64,000 bases of DNA from JAVVHH01 sp964613945 (GTDB taxonomy: Bacteria; Pseudomonadota; Alphaproteobacteria; Acetobacterales; Acetobacteraceae): the NCBI GenBank assembly GCA_964613945.1, contig CAZTJC010000001.1, positions 62,001 to 126,000 on the forward strand, written 5' to 3'. Every line of letters begins with the position of its first letter. Positions within the stretch are counted from its first letter, which is position 1. The notes beneath the pieces were generated by a model that did not search any database, had not been told where the DNA came from, and saw nothing but the letters and a program-made list of their open reading frames with translations. A program made the translations under genes and the position numbers. Positions 52,491 through 61,083 of the stretch are shown piece by piece.

Positions 52491-53473
52491 GCGCGGGCCT
52501 TTCCGCCGCGCGACATGCGCAAGCGCGGGTCGACCGCATAATAAAGAAGATCGACGACCAGGTTGATCAGCACGAACACGACCGAGATCAGCATCAGGTA
52601 GGCGGCCATCACCGGGATGTCGGCGACCTGAACGGATTGTATGAACAGCAGGCCCATGCCGGGCCATTGAAAGACGGTCTCCGTGACGATGGAGAAGGCA
52701 ATGATGCCGCCGATCTGCAGGCCGATGATGGTGATCACCGGCACCAGCGTGTTCTTCAACGCGTGGCCGAAGTAGATCGCGCGACTGGAGATGCCGCGCG
52801 CCCGCGCGAACTTCACGTAATCGGAGCGCAGCACCTCGAGCATCTCGGCGCGCACCAGCCGCATGATCAGCGTCATCTGGAACAACCCCAGCGTGATCGA
52901 CGGCAGCACCAGCGCCACCAGGCCGGACGACGTCAGGAACCCGGTGGTCCAGAACCCGAGCTTGACCACCTGGCCGCGCCCGAAGCTCGGCAACCAGCCG
53001 AGATGAACGCTGAATACCAAGATCAGCAGGATGCCGATCAGAAAGGTCGGCAGGCTGACGCCGATCAGGCTCACGATCATGAACAAGCGCGACAGCGGGC
53101 GGCTGCGGTAGATGCCGGTATAGACCCCGGCCGGCACGCCGATCAGCAACGCGAAGATGGAGGCGCAGAACGCCAGCTCCAGCGTCGCCGGCGCGCGCTC
53201 GACGAACAGGTCCATCACCGGGCGGGCCAGGCGGTAGCTGACGCCGAAATCGCCATGCACGGCGTCCCACATGAACTTCGCATACTGCACGATGAAGGGC
53301 TGATCGAGGCCCAGCTTATGGATCAGGTCCACCTTCTGCTGCGCCGTATAGTCCGTGCCGAGCATGATGGTGACGGGGTCGCCGACGAACTTGAACATAC
53401 CGAAGGCGATGAGGCCGACGACCAGCAGGACGGGAACCGCCTGCGCAAGACGGGACAGGATGAGGGTGAGCAT
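52487..53473 (-). CDS. Oligopeptide/dipeptide ABC transporter permease (OppB/DppB type)
   Basis: A 328-residue permease with the family start LILSRLAQAVPVLLVVGLIAF, DFGVSYRLARPVMDLF and six helices. The EAA-type loop is in YVKFARARGISSRAIYFGHALKNTL. It is the first of the four transporter genes. No substrate-binding protein gene precedes it; the next gene upstream on the same strand, 34 bp away, is an unrelated AI-2E-type permease. Confidence 0.9.
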   Translation of the reverse strand: MLTLILSRLAQAVPVLLVVGLIAFGMFKFVGDPVTIMLGTDYTAQQKVDLIHKLGLDQPFIVQYAKFMWDAVHGDFGVSYRLARPVMDLFVERAPATLELAFCASIFALLIGVPAGVYTGIYRSRPLSRLFMIVSLIGVSLPTFLIGILLILVFSVHLGWLPSFGRGQVVKLGFWTTGFLTSSGLVALVLPSITLGLFQMTLIMRLVRAEMLEVLRSDYVKFARARGISSRAIYFGHALKNTLVPVITIIGLQIGGIIAFSIVTETVFQWPGMGLLFIQSVQVADIPVMAAYLMLISVVFVLINLVVDLLYYAVDPRLRMSRGGKARA

Positions 53474-53507
53474 CTACAGCAACTATCGCGAGAAGTTTGG
53501 GTCGTGT

Positions 53508-54605
53508 CTAACGGTCGAGCGGAGTCGGTGAAGCACGGCCCACACGGGCGGCGGGTGCGAACGCCGAGAACGCGGTGGATGCATCGCCGGAGAACTCGGC
53601 CACCAGCGTGAAAGCCACGCCGAGGAGGACCGGGCCGAGAAAGATGCCGAGCAACCCAAAGGCGAGCGCGCCGCCGAGCACGCCCAGGATGGTCAGTAGG
53701 AACGGCAGCTTGGCCCCGCGCGCGATGAAATACGGGCGGATGACGTTGTCGGAGCCGCTGATGATCAGCAGGCCGTAAGCGCCGAGGATGATGCCCCACG
53801 CCGTGTGGTCGGTGCCGATCAGCCACAGGGCGGCCGGAATCCAGATCACCGGCGCCCCGACCGGCAACACGGAGATGAAGCCGGCGATTGCCCCCAACAG
53901 CAGCGGCCGAGGAACGCCCGAGATCCATAGGCCGAACGTGGTCAGGAAGCCCTGGACGATGGCGGTGCCGAGGATGCCGTAGACGGTGCCGCGGATCGTG
54001 GCGCCGGTGACCTCGATCAGCCGTGGCGCCCGTTCACCGGCAATACGGTTGACGATGCGGGTGAGGCTGCCGGCCAGGACGTCGCCCGAAGCGTAGAAGA
54101 AGAACGCCACCACCAGGGCGAGCAGGAATTGCAGCAAGCCGCTGGCGATGCTGAGCATGATCTTGAGGCCGTTCTCGACGATGGCGCCGAAATAGGGTCG
54201 CAGCGTGTCGCCGATCGCGCTGAGATCGGCCGCCCAGGTGTTCCAGTATTCCGCCGCCGAGATGCCGACCAGCGGAACGCGCTCGAGCCAGGCCGGGGCG
54301 TTCGGCAGTCCGCGCGCGATGGCTGACTCGACCGTGGCCCGGAGCAGCTGCACGTCGTTGGCACCGGCCGGGGCCACGAGTGCCAGGGGCAGCACAATCA
54401 GCACCGCCGTCAGCAGCACCATGGCGCCAGCCGCCCAGGTGTCGCGCAGTCTCAGCCGGCGGATCATCCAGCGATACACGGGCCAAGTGGTGAAGACGAG
54501 GATCGCCGCCCACAGCACCGCCGAAAGGAACGGCGCAAGCACTAGCCAGCAGCCAATCGCCAGCCCGGTGACCAGCAGGCTCATCAGGATGCGCTCGGTA
54601 CTCAC
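53508..54605 (-). CDS. AI-2E family transporter (TqsA/PerM-type membrane protein)
   Basis: A 365-residue polytopic membrane protein of the AI-2E transporter family with about eight helices, including the characteristic AGFISVLPVGAPVIWIPAALWL and IISGSDNVIRPYFIARGAKLP stretches and the pair of N-terminal helices (WLVLAPFLSAVLWAAILVFTTWPVYRW). The family name comes from an early AI-2 export report; many members have other roles such as ion transport or permease-like functions. A GTG at 54605 is the likely start because the family begins just before the first helix. It is divergent from hyi by 119 bp. Confidence 0.85.
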   Translation of the reverse strand: MSTERILMSLLVTGLAIGCWLVLAPFLSAVLWAAILVFTTWPVYRWMIRRLRLRDTWAAGAMVLLTAVLIVLPLALVAPAGANDVQLLRATVESAIARGLPNAPAWLERVPLVGISAAEYWNTWAADLSAIGDTLRPYFGAIVENGLKIMLSIASGLLQFLLALVVAFFFYASGDVLAGSLTRIVNRIAGERAPRLIEVTGATIRGTVYGILGTAIVQGFLTTFGLWISGVPRPLLLGAIAGFISVLPVGAPVIWIPAALWLIGTDHTAWGIILGAYGLLIISGSDNVIRPYFIARGAKLPFLLTILGVLGGALAFGLLGIFLGPVLLGVAFTLVAEFSGDASTAFSAFAPAARVGRASPTPLDR

Positions 54606-54724
54606 GTTTGTCGGGCGTCGGTCGGAGCAAGCATGGGGCGGCGGTAACATCCGGCGCAGGAGGCCGCAACTTTGCAGGCCGGCCCGCGCGACGGTAGCCT
54701 TCCCCCATAACCGAGGAACGCCCG

Positions 54725-55501
54725 ATGCGCCTGTGTGCCAATCTTTCGATGATGTTCAACGAGGTCGCTTTCCTCGACCGCTTCGCGGCTGCGGCCAAGG
54801 CGGGCTTCAAAGGCGTCGAATATCTGTTCCCGTTCGATCACGACGCCAGCGAGATCCGCAAGCGGCTCGACGACAACAGTCTTGAGCAGGTGCTGTTCAA
54901 CGCCTCGCCGGGCAGTTGGGAGGGCGGTGAGCGGGGCCTGGCGAGCCTGCCGGGTCGGCAGGGGGAGTTCCAGGACGGGATCCATCGCGCGCTCGACTAT
55001 GCCGGGGTGCTCGGCAACAAGATGATCCATGTCATGGCCGGCATCCCGGGTGCCGACGTGCCGCCGGTCACTGCCGCAGCGACCTACGCCGCCAACCTCG
55101 CCTGGGCCGCCGAGCGCGCCACCGCTGCCGGCATCCGGCTGGTGATCGAGCCAATCAACCATCGCGACATGCCGGGCTTCTATCTGAACACGATGGAACA
55201 GGGTGCGCAGATCGCCCGTGCGCTCGGGCCGGATCGCGTCGGGCTACAGTTCGACATCTATCACTGCCAGGTGACCCAAGGCGACGTCACCACGCGGATG
55301 AAGGCGCTGATGCCCGTGATCGCGCACATGCAGATCGCCGACGTGCCAGGCCGGCATGAGCCCGGCACCGGCGAGATCGGCTGGGATTACGTGTTCGGGC
55401 AGATCGACTCGCTCGGATATAACGGTTGGGTCGGGTGTGAGTATCGTCCCGCTGGTGAGACGGTGGCGGGACTCGCGTGGATGAAGCGCTTCAATGTGTA
55501 G
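54725..55501 (+). CDS. hyi: Hydroxypyruvate isomerase family protein (Hyi/OtnI)
   Basis: A 258-residue TIM-barrel enzyme of the xylose-isomerase-like superfamily. It matches the Hyi/OtnI pattern: NLSMMFNEVAFLDRFAAAAKAGFKGVEYLFPF near the start, EPINHRDMPGFYLNT with the catalytic Glu, QFDIYHCQ and the C-terminal GWVGCEYRPAGETVAGL. These enzymes interconvert hydroxypyruvate and tartronate semialdehyde or isomerise 2-oxo-tetronates. The partner glyoxylate-pathway genes (gcl, glxR) are not nearby, so the exact substrate is uncertain. Confidence 0.92.
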   Translation: MRLCANLSMMFNEVAFLDRFAAAAKAGFKGVEYLFPFDHDASEIRKRLDDNSLEQVLFNASPGSWEGGERGLASLPGRQGEFQDGIHRALDYAGVLGNKMIHVMAGIPGADVPPVTAAATYAANLAWAAERATAAGIRLVIEPINHRDMPGFYLNTMEQGAQIARALGPDRVGLQFDIYHCQVTQGDVTTRMKALMPVIAHMQIADVPGRHEPGTGEIGWDYVFGQIDSLGYNGWVGCEYRPAGETVAGLAWMKRFNV

Positions 55502-55568
55502 GAAATCGTCGTACGGGATCAAAAACCAGCAAATCTCCCGAACCGATGACGTCGTAGTCACAATTGCA

Positions 55569-55583
55569 AAACCGCACTGGTTT
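55569..55583. promoter_or_regulatory. Short palindrome upstream of the XRE regulator gene
   Basis: AAACC (55569-55573) and GGTTT (55579-55583) form an inverted repeat with a 5-nt spacer, 32 bp before the regulator start. Such a site could be an operator for autoregulation by the downstream HTH protein. The repeat is short, so it is only a candidate. No strong -35/-10 pair was identified around it. Confidence 0.35.
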
Positions 55584-55614
55584 ACGATGTATCCTGTTGG
55601 TTGATGGAGGCATC

Positions 55615-56508
55615 ATGCGTTTCGCGGAAATCGGGCAGCAGCTTCGGGCTTATCGGCTCGAATCTGGTTTGCGCGCCGAAGAGATCGCGGCCCGTCTTGG
55701 TGTCTCGAGGGCTGCGCTTTATCGGTATGAAAAAGGCGAAGTCATCAAGCTGGACACGGTCAAGCGCCTGGCCGAGCTGCTGAAGGTGTCGCCGCTGTCG
55801 CTGCTGGGCATCGGGGTAGAATACTACAGCCGGCCCGCCGGCTATTTCGAACGTATCCGCCAGGTCGAAGAAACGGCGGATCAGATCTTGCAGGCTTACG
55901 GCTCGATCTGCTTTCTCACCACCACGGAAGCGTTCGACGCCGCGCTGGCGGATGGCTTGCTCGCCGCCGCCGACGTGGCGGAAACTGACCGGCCGGCGGC
56001 ACGGTCGGCGGCCGAGCAGGTGCTGACGCTTCTGATGGCGCGCAAGCGGGCCTATCAGCAGCGTCGACCCGGCATCATCGCGATCATCTCGGAAGCTGCC
56101 GTCCGCACCTTCCTCGATACCGGTTTGGTCGGGGCGGCCACGCTACCTGCCGCGTTGCGGGAGAAAACACAGCGCGTTGCGGCGGGCGAGATCGGCCACA
56201 TCGCCGACATGATGGATGCCGAGCCGATGGGGCTGCAGTTCGGGCTTCTGCCGGATGGTGGCTCGACGAGCGAGTTCAGCATCGTCCGCTCCGGCGATCG
56301 TGCGACGCTGGCGGTTAATGCCTTTCGCGCCGACGGAATACCGACGAGCCAGACCGGCGTAGCGATGATCACCGGCGCCGACGAAGCCGTGGCGGCGCAC
56401 CAGCGGGTCGCCGAGGCGGTGTGGCGCGAGGCGTTGAAGGGGAAGATGGCGGCCAATCGTCTACGCGAGATCCTCGGCAAGCGGCCCGCGGTGCTTCAAG
56501 CGGCCTAA
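55615..56508 (+). CDS. XRE-family transcriptional regulator with a large C-terminal domain
   Basis: A 297-residue regulator. The N-terminal helix-turn-helix (about 5-60) has the XRE pattern IGQQLRAYRLESGLRAEEIAARLGVSRAALYRYEKG. The remaining 230 residues are a mostly helical domain I do not recognise (FERIRQVEETADQILQAYGSI; LADGLLAAADVAETDRPAARS), perhaps a ligand-binding or dimerisation domain. The ATG at 55615 follows GGAGG with a short 4-nt spacing. It lies 113 bp after hyi and 42 bp before the nudix gene on the same strand. Confidence 0.82.
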   Translation: MRFAEIGQQLRAYRLESGLRAEEIAARLGVSRAALYRYEKGEVIKLDTVKRLAELLKVSPLSLLGIGVEYYSRPAGYFERIRQVEETADQILQAYGSICFLTTTEAFDAALADGLLAAADVAETDRPAARSAAEQVLTLLMARKRAYQQRRPGIIAIISEAAVRTFLDTGLVGAATLPAALREKTQRVAAGEIGHIADMMDAEPMGLQFGLLPDGGSTSEFSIVRSGDRATLAVNAFRADGIPTSQTGVAMITGADEAVAAHQRVAEAVWREALKGKMAANRLREILGKRPAVLQAA

Positions 56509-56550
56509 CCGGGTTCCAGAACGGTCGGTCGCGTCCTATGGTCGCGGCCG

Positions 56551-57192
56551 ATGACTGTTTCGAACGTTCCTTCCCACCCCGGTGTAGACATCCTGAGCGA
56601 GCGCAGAGCTTGGGCGGGGCGATACTCCAATCTCGATCTGGTCACGTTTCGCCATACACGGTTCGATGGCGTGCCATCGGCCGCACGCACGTGGGAGTTA
56701 TTTCGTCGTGGCCGGGCGGCCGCCTTGCTTCCTTTTGATCCATGGACCGACACCGTTGTCCTGATCGAGCAGTTTCGGCTTCCGGCATTGGCCGGTGGGG
56801 TCGCGCCGGTGATGGTCGAAATTCCCGCCGGGCTCTGCGATGCTGGCGAGGACCCGGCCGATACCGTTCGCCGAGAGTTGCAGGAGGAGACTGGGGTCGG
56901 CTGCGACCGGATCGAGACTATTGGCGATTTCCTCCTCTCCCCAGGTGGTAGCGACGAGCGATGTGCGATGTTCGCCGGCCGGGTGCATGCGCCGTCCGTC
57001 GATGCCGACGGACTGTCCGGGCGTTTCGGCCTGTCGAGCGAGGATGAGGATATCCGCGTTCGGGTCTGGCCCGCCGATCGCGCCGTCGCCGCCGCGATCG
57101 CCGGCGACTTCCCAAATTCCGTAACCACCATCGCCCTGCTCTGGCTGGCGGCTCGACGTGAAGCGCTGCGGGCTGCCTGGATCGCCGCATGA
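56551..57192 (+). CDS. Nudix hydrolase, ADP-ribose pyrophosphatase-like
   Basis: A 213-residue nudix protein. The nudix box is complete: AGLCDAGEDPADTVRRELQEETGVG, with the REL-EE catalytic glutamates. The N-terminal segment and VVLIEQFRLPALAG match ADP-ribose/nucleoside-diphosphate-sugar pyrophosphatases (NudF/YffH type). The gene ends with an ATGA overlap into alaX, so the two are co-translated. Confidence 0.9.
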   Translation: MTVSNVPSHPGVDILSERRAWAGRYSNLDLVTFRHTRFDGVPSAARTWELFRRGRAAALLPFDPWTDTVVLIEQFRLPALAGGVAPVMVEIPAGLCDAGEDPADTVRRELQEETGVGCDRIETIGDFLLSPGGSDERCAMFAGRVHAPSVDADGLSGRFGLSSEDEDIRVRVWPADRAVAAAIAGDFPNSVTTIALLWLAARREALRAAWIAA

Positions 57193-57908
57193 CCGAACGT
57201 CTCTTTCTCGATGATGCCTATCTCCAGTCGGCCGACGCGGTCGTCGTCGCGGCCGAGCCCGGCGCCATCATCCTGGACCGAACCCCGTTCTACGCCCGCT
57301 CCGGCGGCCAGCCCGGCGATCGCGGCACACTGGCCTGGTCCGGCGGCACCATCGCCGTCACCGAGGCGACGAAAGGCGACGCGGACGCTATCCGGCACCT
57401 GGTCGCGCCCGATGCGGCCCTCCCGCCACCAGGTTCGCCGATCCGCGCCAGCATCGACTTCGGCCCGCGCCACCGCCTGATGCGGATGCACACGGCCCTG
57501 CATCTGTTGTGCAGCCTGTTACCGGGTATTTCCGTCACCGGCGGCCAGATCGGGGTCGAGAAGTCGCGGCTCGACCTCGACATCGCGGAGCCGCCGGACA
57601 AGGCCGCGCTCGAGGCCGGGTTCGCGGCGCTGATCGCAGCCGACCACCCGGTCAGCACTGAGTGGGTCGACGAGAGCATCCTCGACACTAATCCGGAACT
57701 CGTTCGCACCCTTTCGGTGCAGCCGCCCCGCGGTACCGGGCGCCTTCGGCTCGTCCGCATCGGGGTCGGCCCGGTGCCGGTCGACCTACAACCGTGCGGC
57801 GGCACCCATGTCAATTCCACCGCAGAGATAGGGGCCATCACCGTGCTGAAGATCGAGAACAAAGGCCGCCAGAACCGCCGTATCTCCCTGGCACTGGGCG
57901 ATCTTTAA
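57189..57908 (+). CDS. Alanyl-tRNA editing protein AlaX
   Basis: A 239-residue free-standing editing domain related to the AlaRS C-terminal part. It removes serine (or glycine) wrongly attached to tRNA-Ala. The zinc-binding motifs are HTALH in MRMHTALHLL and CGGTH in LQPCGGTHVNS. TPFYARSGGQPGDRG is a family hallmark. The length fits AlaX-M class enzymes. The start overlaps the nudix gene and the stop overlaps the sulfurtransferase start (TAATG). Confidence 0.92.
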   Translation: MTERLFLDDAYLQSADAVVVAAEPGAIILDRTPFYARSGGQPGDRGTLAWSGGTIAVTEATKGDADAIRHLVAPDAALPPPGSPIRASIDFGPRHRLMRMHTALHLLCSLLPGISVTGGQIGVEKSRLDLDIAEPPDKAALEAGFAALIAADHPVSTEWVDESILDTNPELVRTLSVQPPRGTGRLRLVRIGVGPVPVDLQPCGGTHVNSTAEIGAITVLKIENKGRQNRRISLALGDL

Positions 57909-58744
57909 TGGACGCGCTCGTCTCGACGGCCTGGTTGGCCGATCATCTTCACCAGGTGATCGTGTTCGACGCCACCAAGTATCTGCCCAACGAGAACCGC
58001 AGCGGCATCGCGGAATTTGCTTCGGCGCACATTCCGGGAGCCCGTTTCTTCGACATCGACGTTGTGGCCGATCCGGATAGCACGCTGCCGCACATGGTTC
58101 CGTCGCCGGGTCGCTTTGAACGGCTGATGGGTGAACTGGGCGTCGGCAACGACAGCACCGTCGTGTTCTACGACCAGAAAGGTATTGCCTCTTCGGCGCG
58201 TGGCTGGTGGTTGATGGGCCTGTTCGGACACGCCAACGCGGCCATCCTCGATGGTGGCCTGCCGAAATGGGTCCGCGAGGATCGACCGGTTGAGGCGGGA
58301 ACGCCACCCTCCCCTACACCGACCAGCTTTCGTGCGACTTTCCATGCCGACCGCCTCCGCGGCATCGGCGACATGCTGTCGCTCCCGGAGGGCAGCATCG
58401 TGCTCGACGCCCGCCCGGCCGGTCGGTTCGCCGGCACCAGCCCGGAACCTCGGCCCGGCCTGCCGAGCGGTCACATGCCCGGCAGCACCAGCCTTCCCGC
58501 GTCCGACCTGGTGACGCCGGATGGCACGCTGCTGCCGCCGGCTGAACTCCGCGCTCGCCTCGCCACCGCCGGCGTCGACGGCAGCCGCCCGGTGATCACC
58601 AGCTGCGGCACGGGCGTGACTGCGACTATCCTTACTCTCGGACTGATCCAGGCAGGATTCTCGCCCGGTGCCGTGTACGACGGCTCATGGACTGAGTGGG
58701 CCGGCCGCCCCGACACGGTCAAGGAGACCAGCGATGCCCGATAA
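57908..58744 (+). CDS. sseA: 3-mercaptopyruvate sulfurtransferase-like (tandem rhodanese)
   Basis: A 278-residue two-domain rhodanese. The C-terminal active-site loop is CGTGVTATI (ITSCGTGVTA), close to the CG(S/T)GVTA loop of mercaptopyruvate sulfurtransferases; the N-terminal domain has no catalytic Cys (FYDQKGIASSARGWW), as expected. It transfers sulfur from mercaptopyruvate to acceptors. It overlaps alaX by one base and the next gene by 11 bp, so expression is coupled with cystathionine metabolism. Confidence 0.9.
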   Translation: MDALVSTAWLADHLHQVIVFDATKYLPNENRSGIAEFASAHIPGARFFDIDVVADPDSTLPHMVPSPGRFERLMGELGVGNDSTVVFYDQKGIASSARGWWLMGLFGHANAAILDGGLPKWVREDRPVEAGTPPSPTPTSFRATFHADRLRGIGDMLSLPEGSIVLDARPAGRFAGTSPEPRPGLPSGHMPGSTSLPASDLVTPDGTLLPPAELRARLATAGVDGSRPVITSCGTGVTATILTLGLIQAGFSPGAVYDGSWTEWAGRPDTVKETSDAR

Positions 58745-59930
58745 TCACTCCAGCAAGGGCGATCGCTTCGCCACCCGCCTGTCCCATGCCGGCCGGGTCG
58801 GGACCAAGGTCCGCGCATTCGTCAACCCGCCGGTGCATCGCGGCTCGACCATGCTGCACGTCGACTGCGCCGACCGCTTCGCCGGCGGCAATCACCTGCT
58901 ACAGGACCCGATGTATGGCGTAATGGGCAACTCGACGCACCACGCGCTCGAGAACGTCATCGCCGAGGTGGAAGGCGGCACGCACTGCCAGGTGGTCTCG
59001 TCAGGCCTGAGCGCCGTGACTACCGCGATGCTCGCTTACCTGAAATCCGGTGAACACTGCCTCGTGCCGGACAGCGTCTATGGGCCGACGCGCATCTTTG
59101 TTGACGGGATGCTTCGCGGCCTCGGGATCGAGACGACCTATTACGATCCGACCATCGACGCTGCCGGGCTGCAGGGGCTGATGCGACCGAACACGACCGT
59201 ACTTTATCTCGAAAGCCCGGGTAGCCACACCTTCGAGGTGCAGGACGTGCCGGCGCTGGCGGCCGTCGCGCACCAGCATGGGGCCAAGGTGCTGATGGAT
59301 AACACCTGGGGCATCCACCATTTCCAGCCATTCGCGTTCGGCGTCGACGCCTCGATCCAGGCGCTGACGAAATATCCGGTCGGACATTCGGACGTGCTGC
59401 TGGGCTCGATTACGGTCGCTGATCCTGCCGAATGGAATCGGGTCCGTACGGCGGCGCTGGCGCTTGGACAATATGCGAGCCCGGACGATTGTTGGCTGTG
59501 CTTGCGCGGGCTACGGACGATGAGTGTTCGGCTCGCACAGCAATCGGCATCGGCCCTAGCGATTGCGGAATGGCTGCAGACACGGGCGGAGGTCAAGCAG
59601 GTGTTGTTCCCTGCCCTGCCGGGTGCACCGGGTCATGAGCTGTGGAAGCGCGACTTTACCGGAGCGTGCAGTCTGTTCGGAGTCGTGTTCACGCCGGACA
59701 TCGCGGTCACGGCGACGCATGCCATGATCGATGCGTTGCGGCTGTTCGGCATCGGCGCCAGCTGGGGCGGCTTCGAGAGCCTGGTATTGCCGACCAGCGG
59801 TTATTTGGTCCGCACGGCCAACACCGGCGATTTCGGCGGTGCCGCGGCGCGGTTCCATATCGGGCTGGAGGACACGGCCGACCTGATCGCCGATCTCGAT
59901 CAAGCATTCACGGCGTTGCATGAACGCTGA
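58734..59930 (+). CDS. metC: Cystathionine beta-lyase-type PLP enzyme
   Basis: A 398-residue Cys/Met metabolism PLP enzyme. The PLP lysine lies in QALTKYPVGHSDVLLG, with the NPPVHRGSTMLH N-terminus, YGVMGNSTHHALENVIAEVEGG, the phosphate/substrate YGPTR loop and a C-terminal SWGGFESLVLP. The GHSDV after the lysine and the SWGGFESL are typical of MetC rather than MetB or MetY. It cleaves cystathionine to homocysteine. AAGGAG lies 7 nt before the ATG. It overlaps sseA upstream and hisI downstream, each by 11 bp. Confidence 0.9.
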   Translation: MPDNHSSKGDRFATRLSHAGRVGTKVRAFVNPPVHRGSTMLHVDCADRFAGGNHLLQDPMYGVMGNSTHHALENVIAEVEGGTHCQVVSSGLSAVTTAMLAYLKSGEHCLVPDSVYGPTRIFVDGMLRGLGIETTYYDPTIDAAGLQGLMRPNTTVLYLESPGSHTFEVQDVPALAAVAHQHGAKVLMDNTWGIHHFQPFAFGVDASIQALTKYPVGHSDVLLGSITVADPAEWNRVRTAALALGQYASPDDCWLCLRGLRTMSVRLAQQSASALAIAEWLQTRAEVKQVLFPALPGAPGHELWKRDFTGACSLFGVVFTPDIAVTATHAMIDALRLFGIGASWGGFESLVLPTSGYLVRTANTGDFGGAAARFHIGLEDTADLIADLDQAFTALHER

Positions 59931-60318
59931 CATCATTGCCAGCCTCCGTTTCGACGGCGCGGGCCTGATTGCCGGCATCGCGCAGCAGCACGACACCGGT
60001 GAGGTATTGATGCTCGCCTGGTTGAGCCGTGAGTCGATCGAAGAGACGCTGGCGACCGGCCAGGTTTGCTATTTCAGCCGCAGTCGCAATGCGCTGTGGC
60101 GGAAAGGCGAGACATCGGGGCAGACTCAACGCTTGATCGAGATGCGGCTCGATTGCGACGGCGATGCGGTGCTGTTGCTGGTCGATCAGACCGGTGTCGC
60201 CTGTCATACCGGGCGGCGGAGTTGCTTCTACCAGGCTGTCCGCGACGACCAGTTGGTCGAAACGACGGCCCCGCTGGTCGAGCCGGCCTCGCTCTATGGC
60301 TCAAAATCAGCGTTGTGA
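59920..60318 (+). CDS. hisI: Phosphoribosyl-AMP cyclohydrolase
   Basis: A 132-residue HisI that opens the purine ring of PR-AMP in histidine synthesis. The metal-binding cysteines are visible in DQTGVACHTGRRSCFYQ and the upstream CDGDAVLL, with TGQVCYFSRSRNALWRKGETSG as the family core. There is no fused HisE. It starts 11 bp inside metC and its last 25 bp overlap thiD on the opposite strand. hisZ is 13 kb away. Confidence 0.95.
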   Translation: MNADIIASLRFDGAGLIAGIAQQHDTGEVLMLAWLSRESIEETLATGQVCYFSRSRNALWRKGETSGQTQRLIEMRLDCDGDAVLLLVDQTGVACHTGRRSCFYQAVRDDQLVETTAPLVEPASLYGSKSAL

Positions 60319-61079
60319 TTGAGCGGGCCATGCCCGGCGCCAAAGCCGGGAGCGGTGAGGATGGCAGCCTGAATGTATCGGCGCGCCCGGCCGGTTGCCT
60401 CATCGATCGACATTCCCTGCGCTAGTCCGGCGGCGATGGCGCTGGCTAAAGTGCAGCCCGTGCCGTGCGTATGGCGGCTGTCGATACGGGGCATGGTGAA
60501 GGCGCGGATGCCGTCGGCGTCGGCCAATATATCGGTCAGGAATGGGCCGTCGCCATGCCCACCCTTGAGCAGCACGGCTTTGGCACCGGTGTTCAGCAAC
60601 TCGATGGCAGCATCCGCCGGGTCGTGGATGGGATGATCGAGGAGCGCTGCCGCCTCTGGTAGATTGGGCGTAATCAGGGTGGCGAGCGGCAGCAATCGAC
60701 GACGCAGGGCGTCGAGCGCGTCATCTTGCAGGAGGGACTGCCCACCCTTCGCAACCATCACTGGATCCACCACGAGGGGCACCTGCCGGGCAGACTGCTC
60801 GATGCAGGCGGCGACGCGCAATACGGTCTCCGCCTCGCCGAGCATGCCGGTCTTGAGGGCGTCCGCGCCGATATCGTCGAGCACGGCCTCGATCTGCGCC
60901 TGCACCAAAGCCGGCGGCAATGGGTGAACGGCATGAACACCGAGCGTATTCTGCGCCGTGATGGACGTCACCGCGGTCGCGGCGAAGCCACCCATGGCCA
61001 TGATCGCCTTGATGTCGGCCTGGATGCCTGCGCCACCGCCAGAGTCCGATCCGGCGATAACGAGCACCCTGCCCTTCAA
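60294..61079 (-). CDS. thiD: Hydroxymethylpyrimidine/phosphomethylpyrimidine kinase
   Basis: A 261-residue ribokinase-fold kinase for thiamin pyrimidine synthesis. It has AGSDSGGGAGIQADIK at the start, the anion-hole and catalytic Asp region HTHGTGCTLASAIAAGLAQG near residue 210, and DPVMVAKGG. It phosphorylates HMP and HMP-phosphate. It lies 4 bp after glmM at the end of the ftsH-folP-glmM-thiD run and converges with hisI with a 25-bp overlap. Confidence 0.94.
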   Translation of the reverse strand: MKGRVLVIAGSDSGGGAGIQADIKAIMAMGGFAATAVTSITAQNTLGVHAVHPLPPALVQAQIEAVLDDIGADALKTGMLGEAETVLRVAACIEQSARQVPLVVDPVMVAKGGQSLLQDDALDALRRRLLPLATLITPNLPEAAALLDHPIHDPADAAIELLNTGAKAVLLKGGHGDGPFLTDILADADGIRAFTMPRIDSRHTHGTGCTLASAIAAGLAQGMSIDEATGRARRYIQAAILTAPGFGAGHGPLNHNADFEP

Positions 61080-61083
61080 CAGA

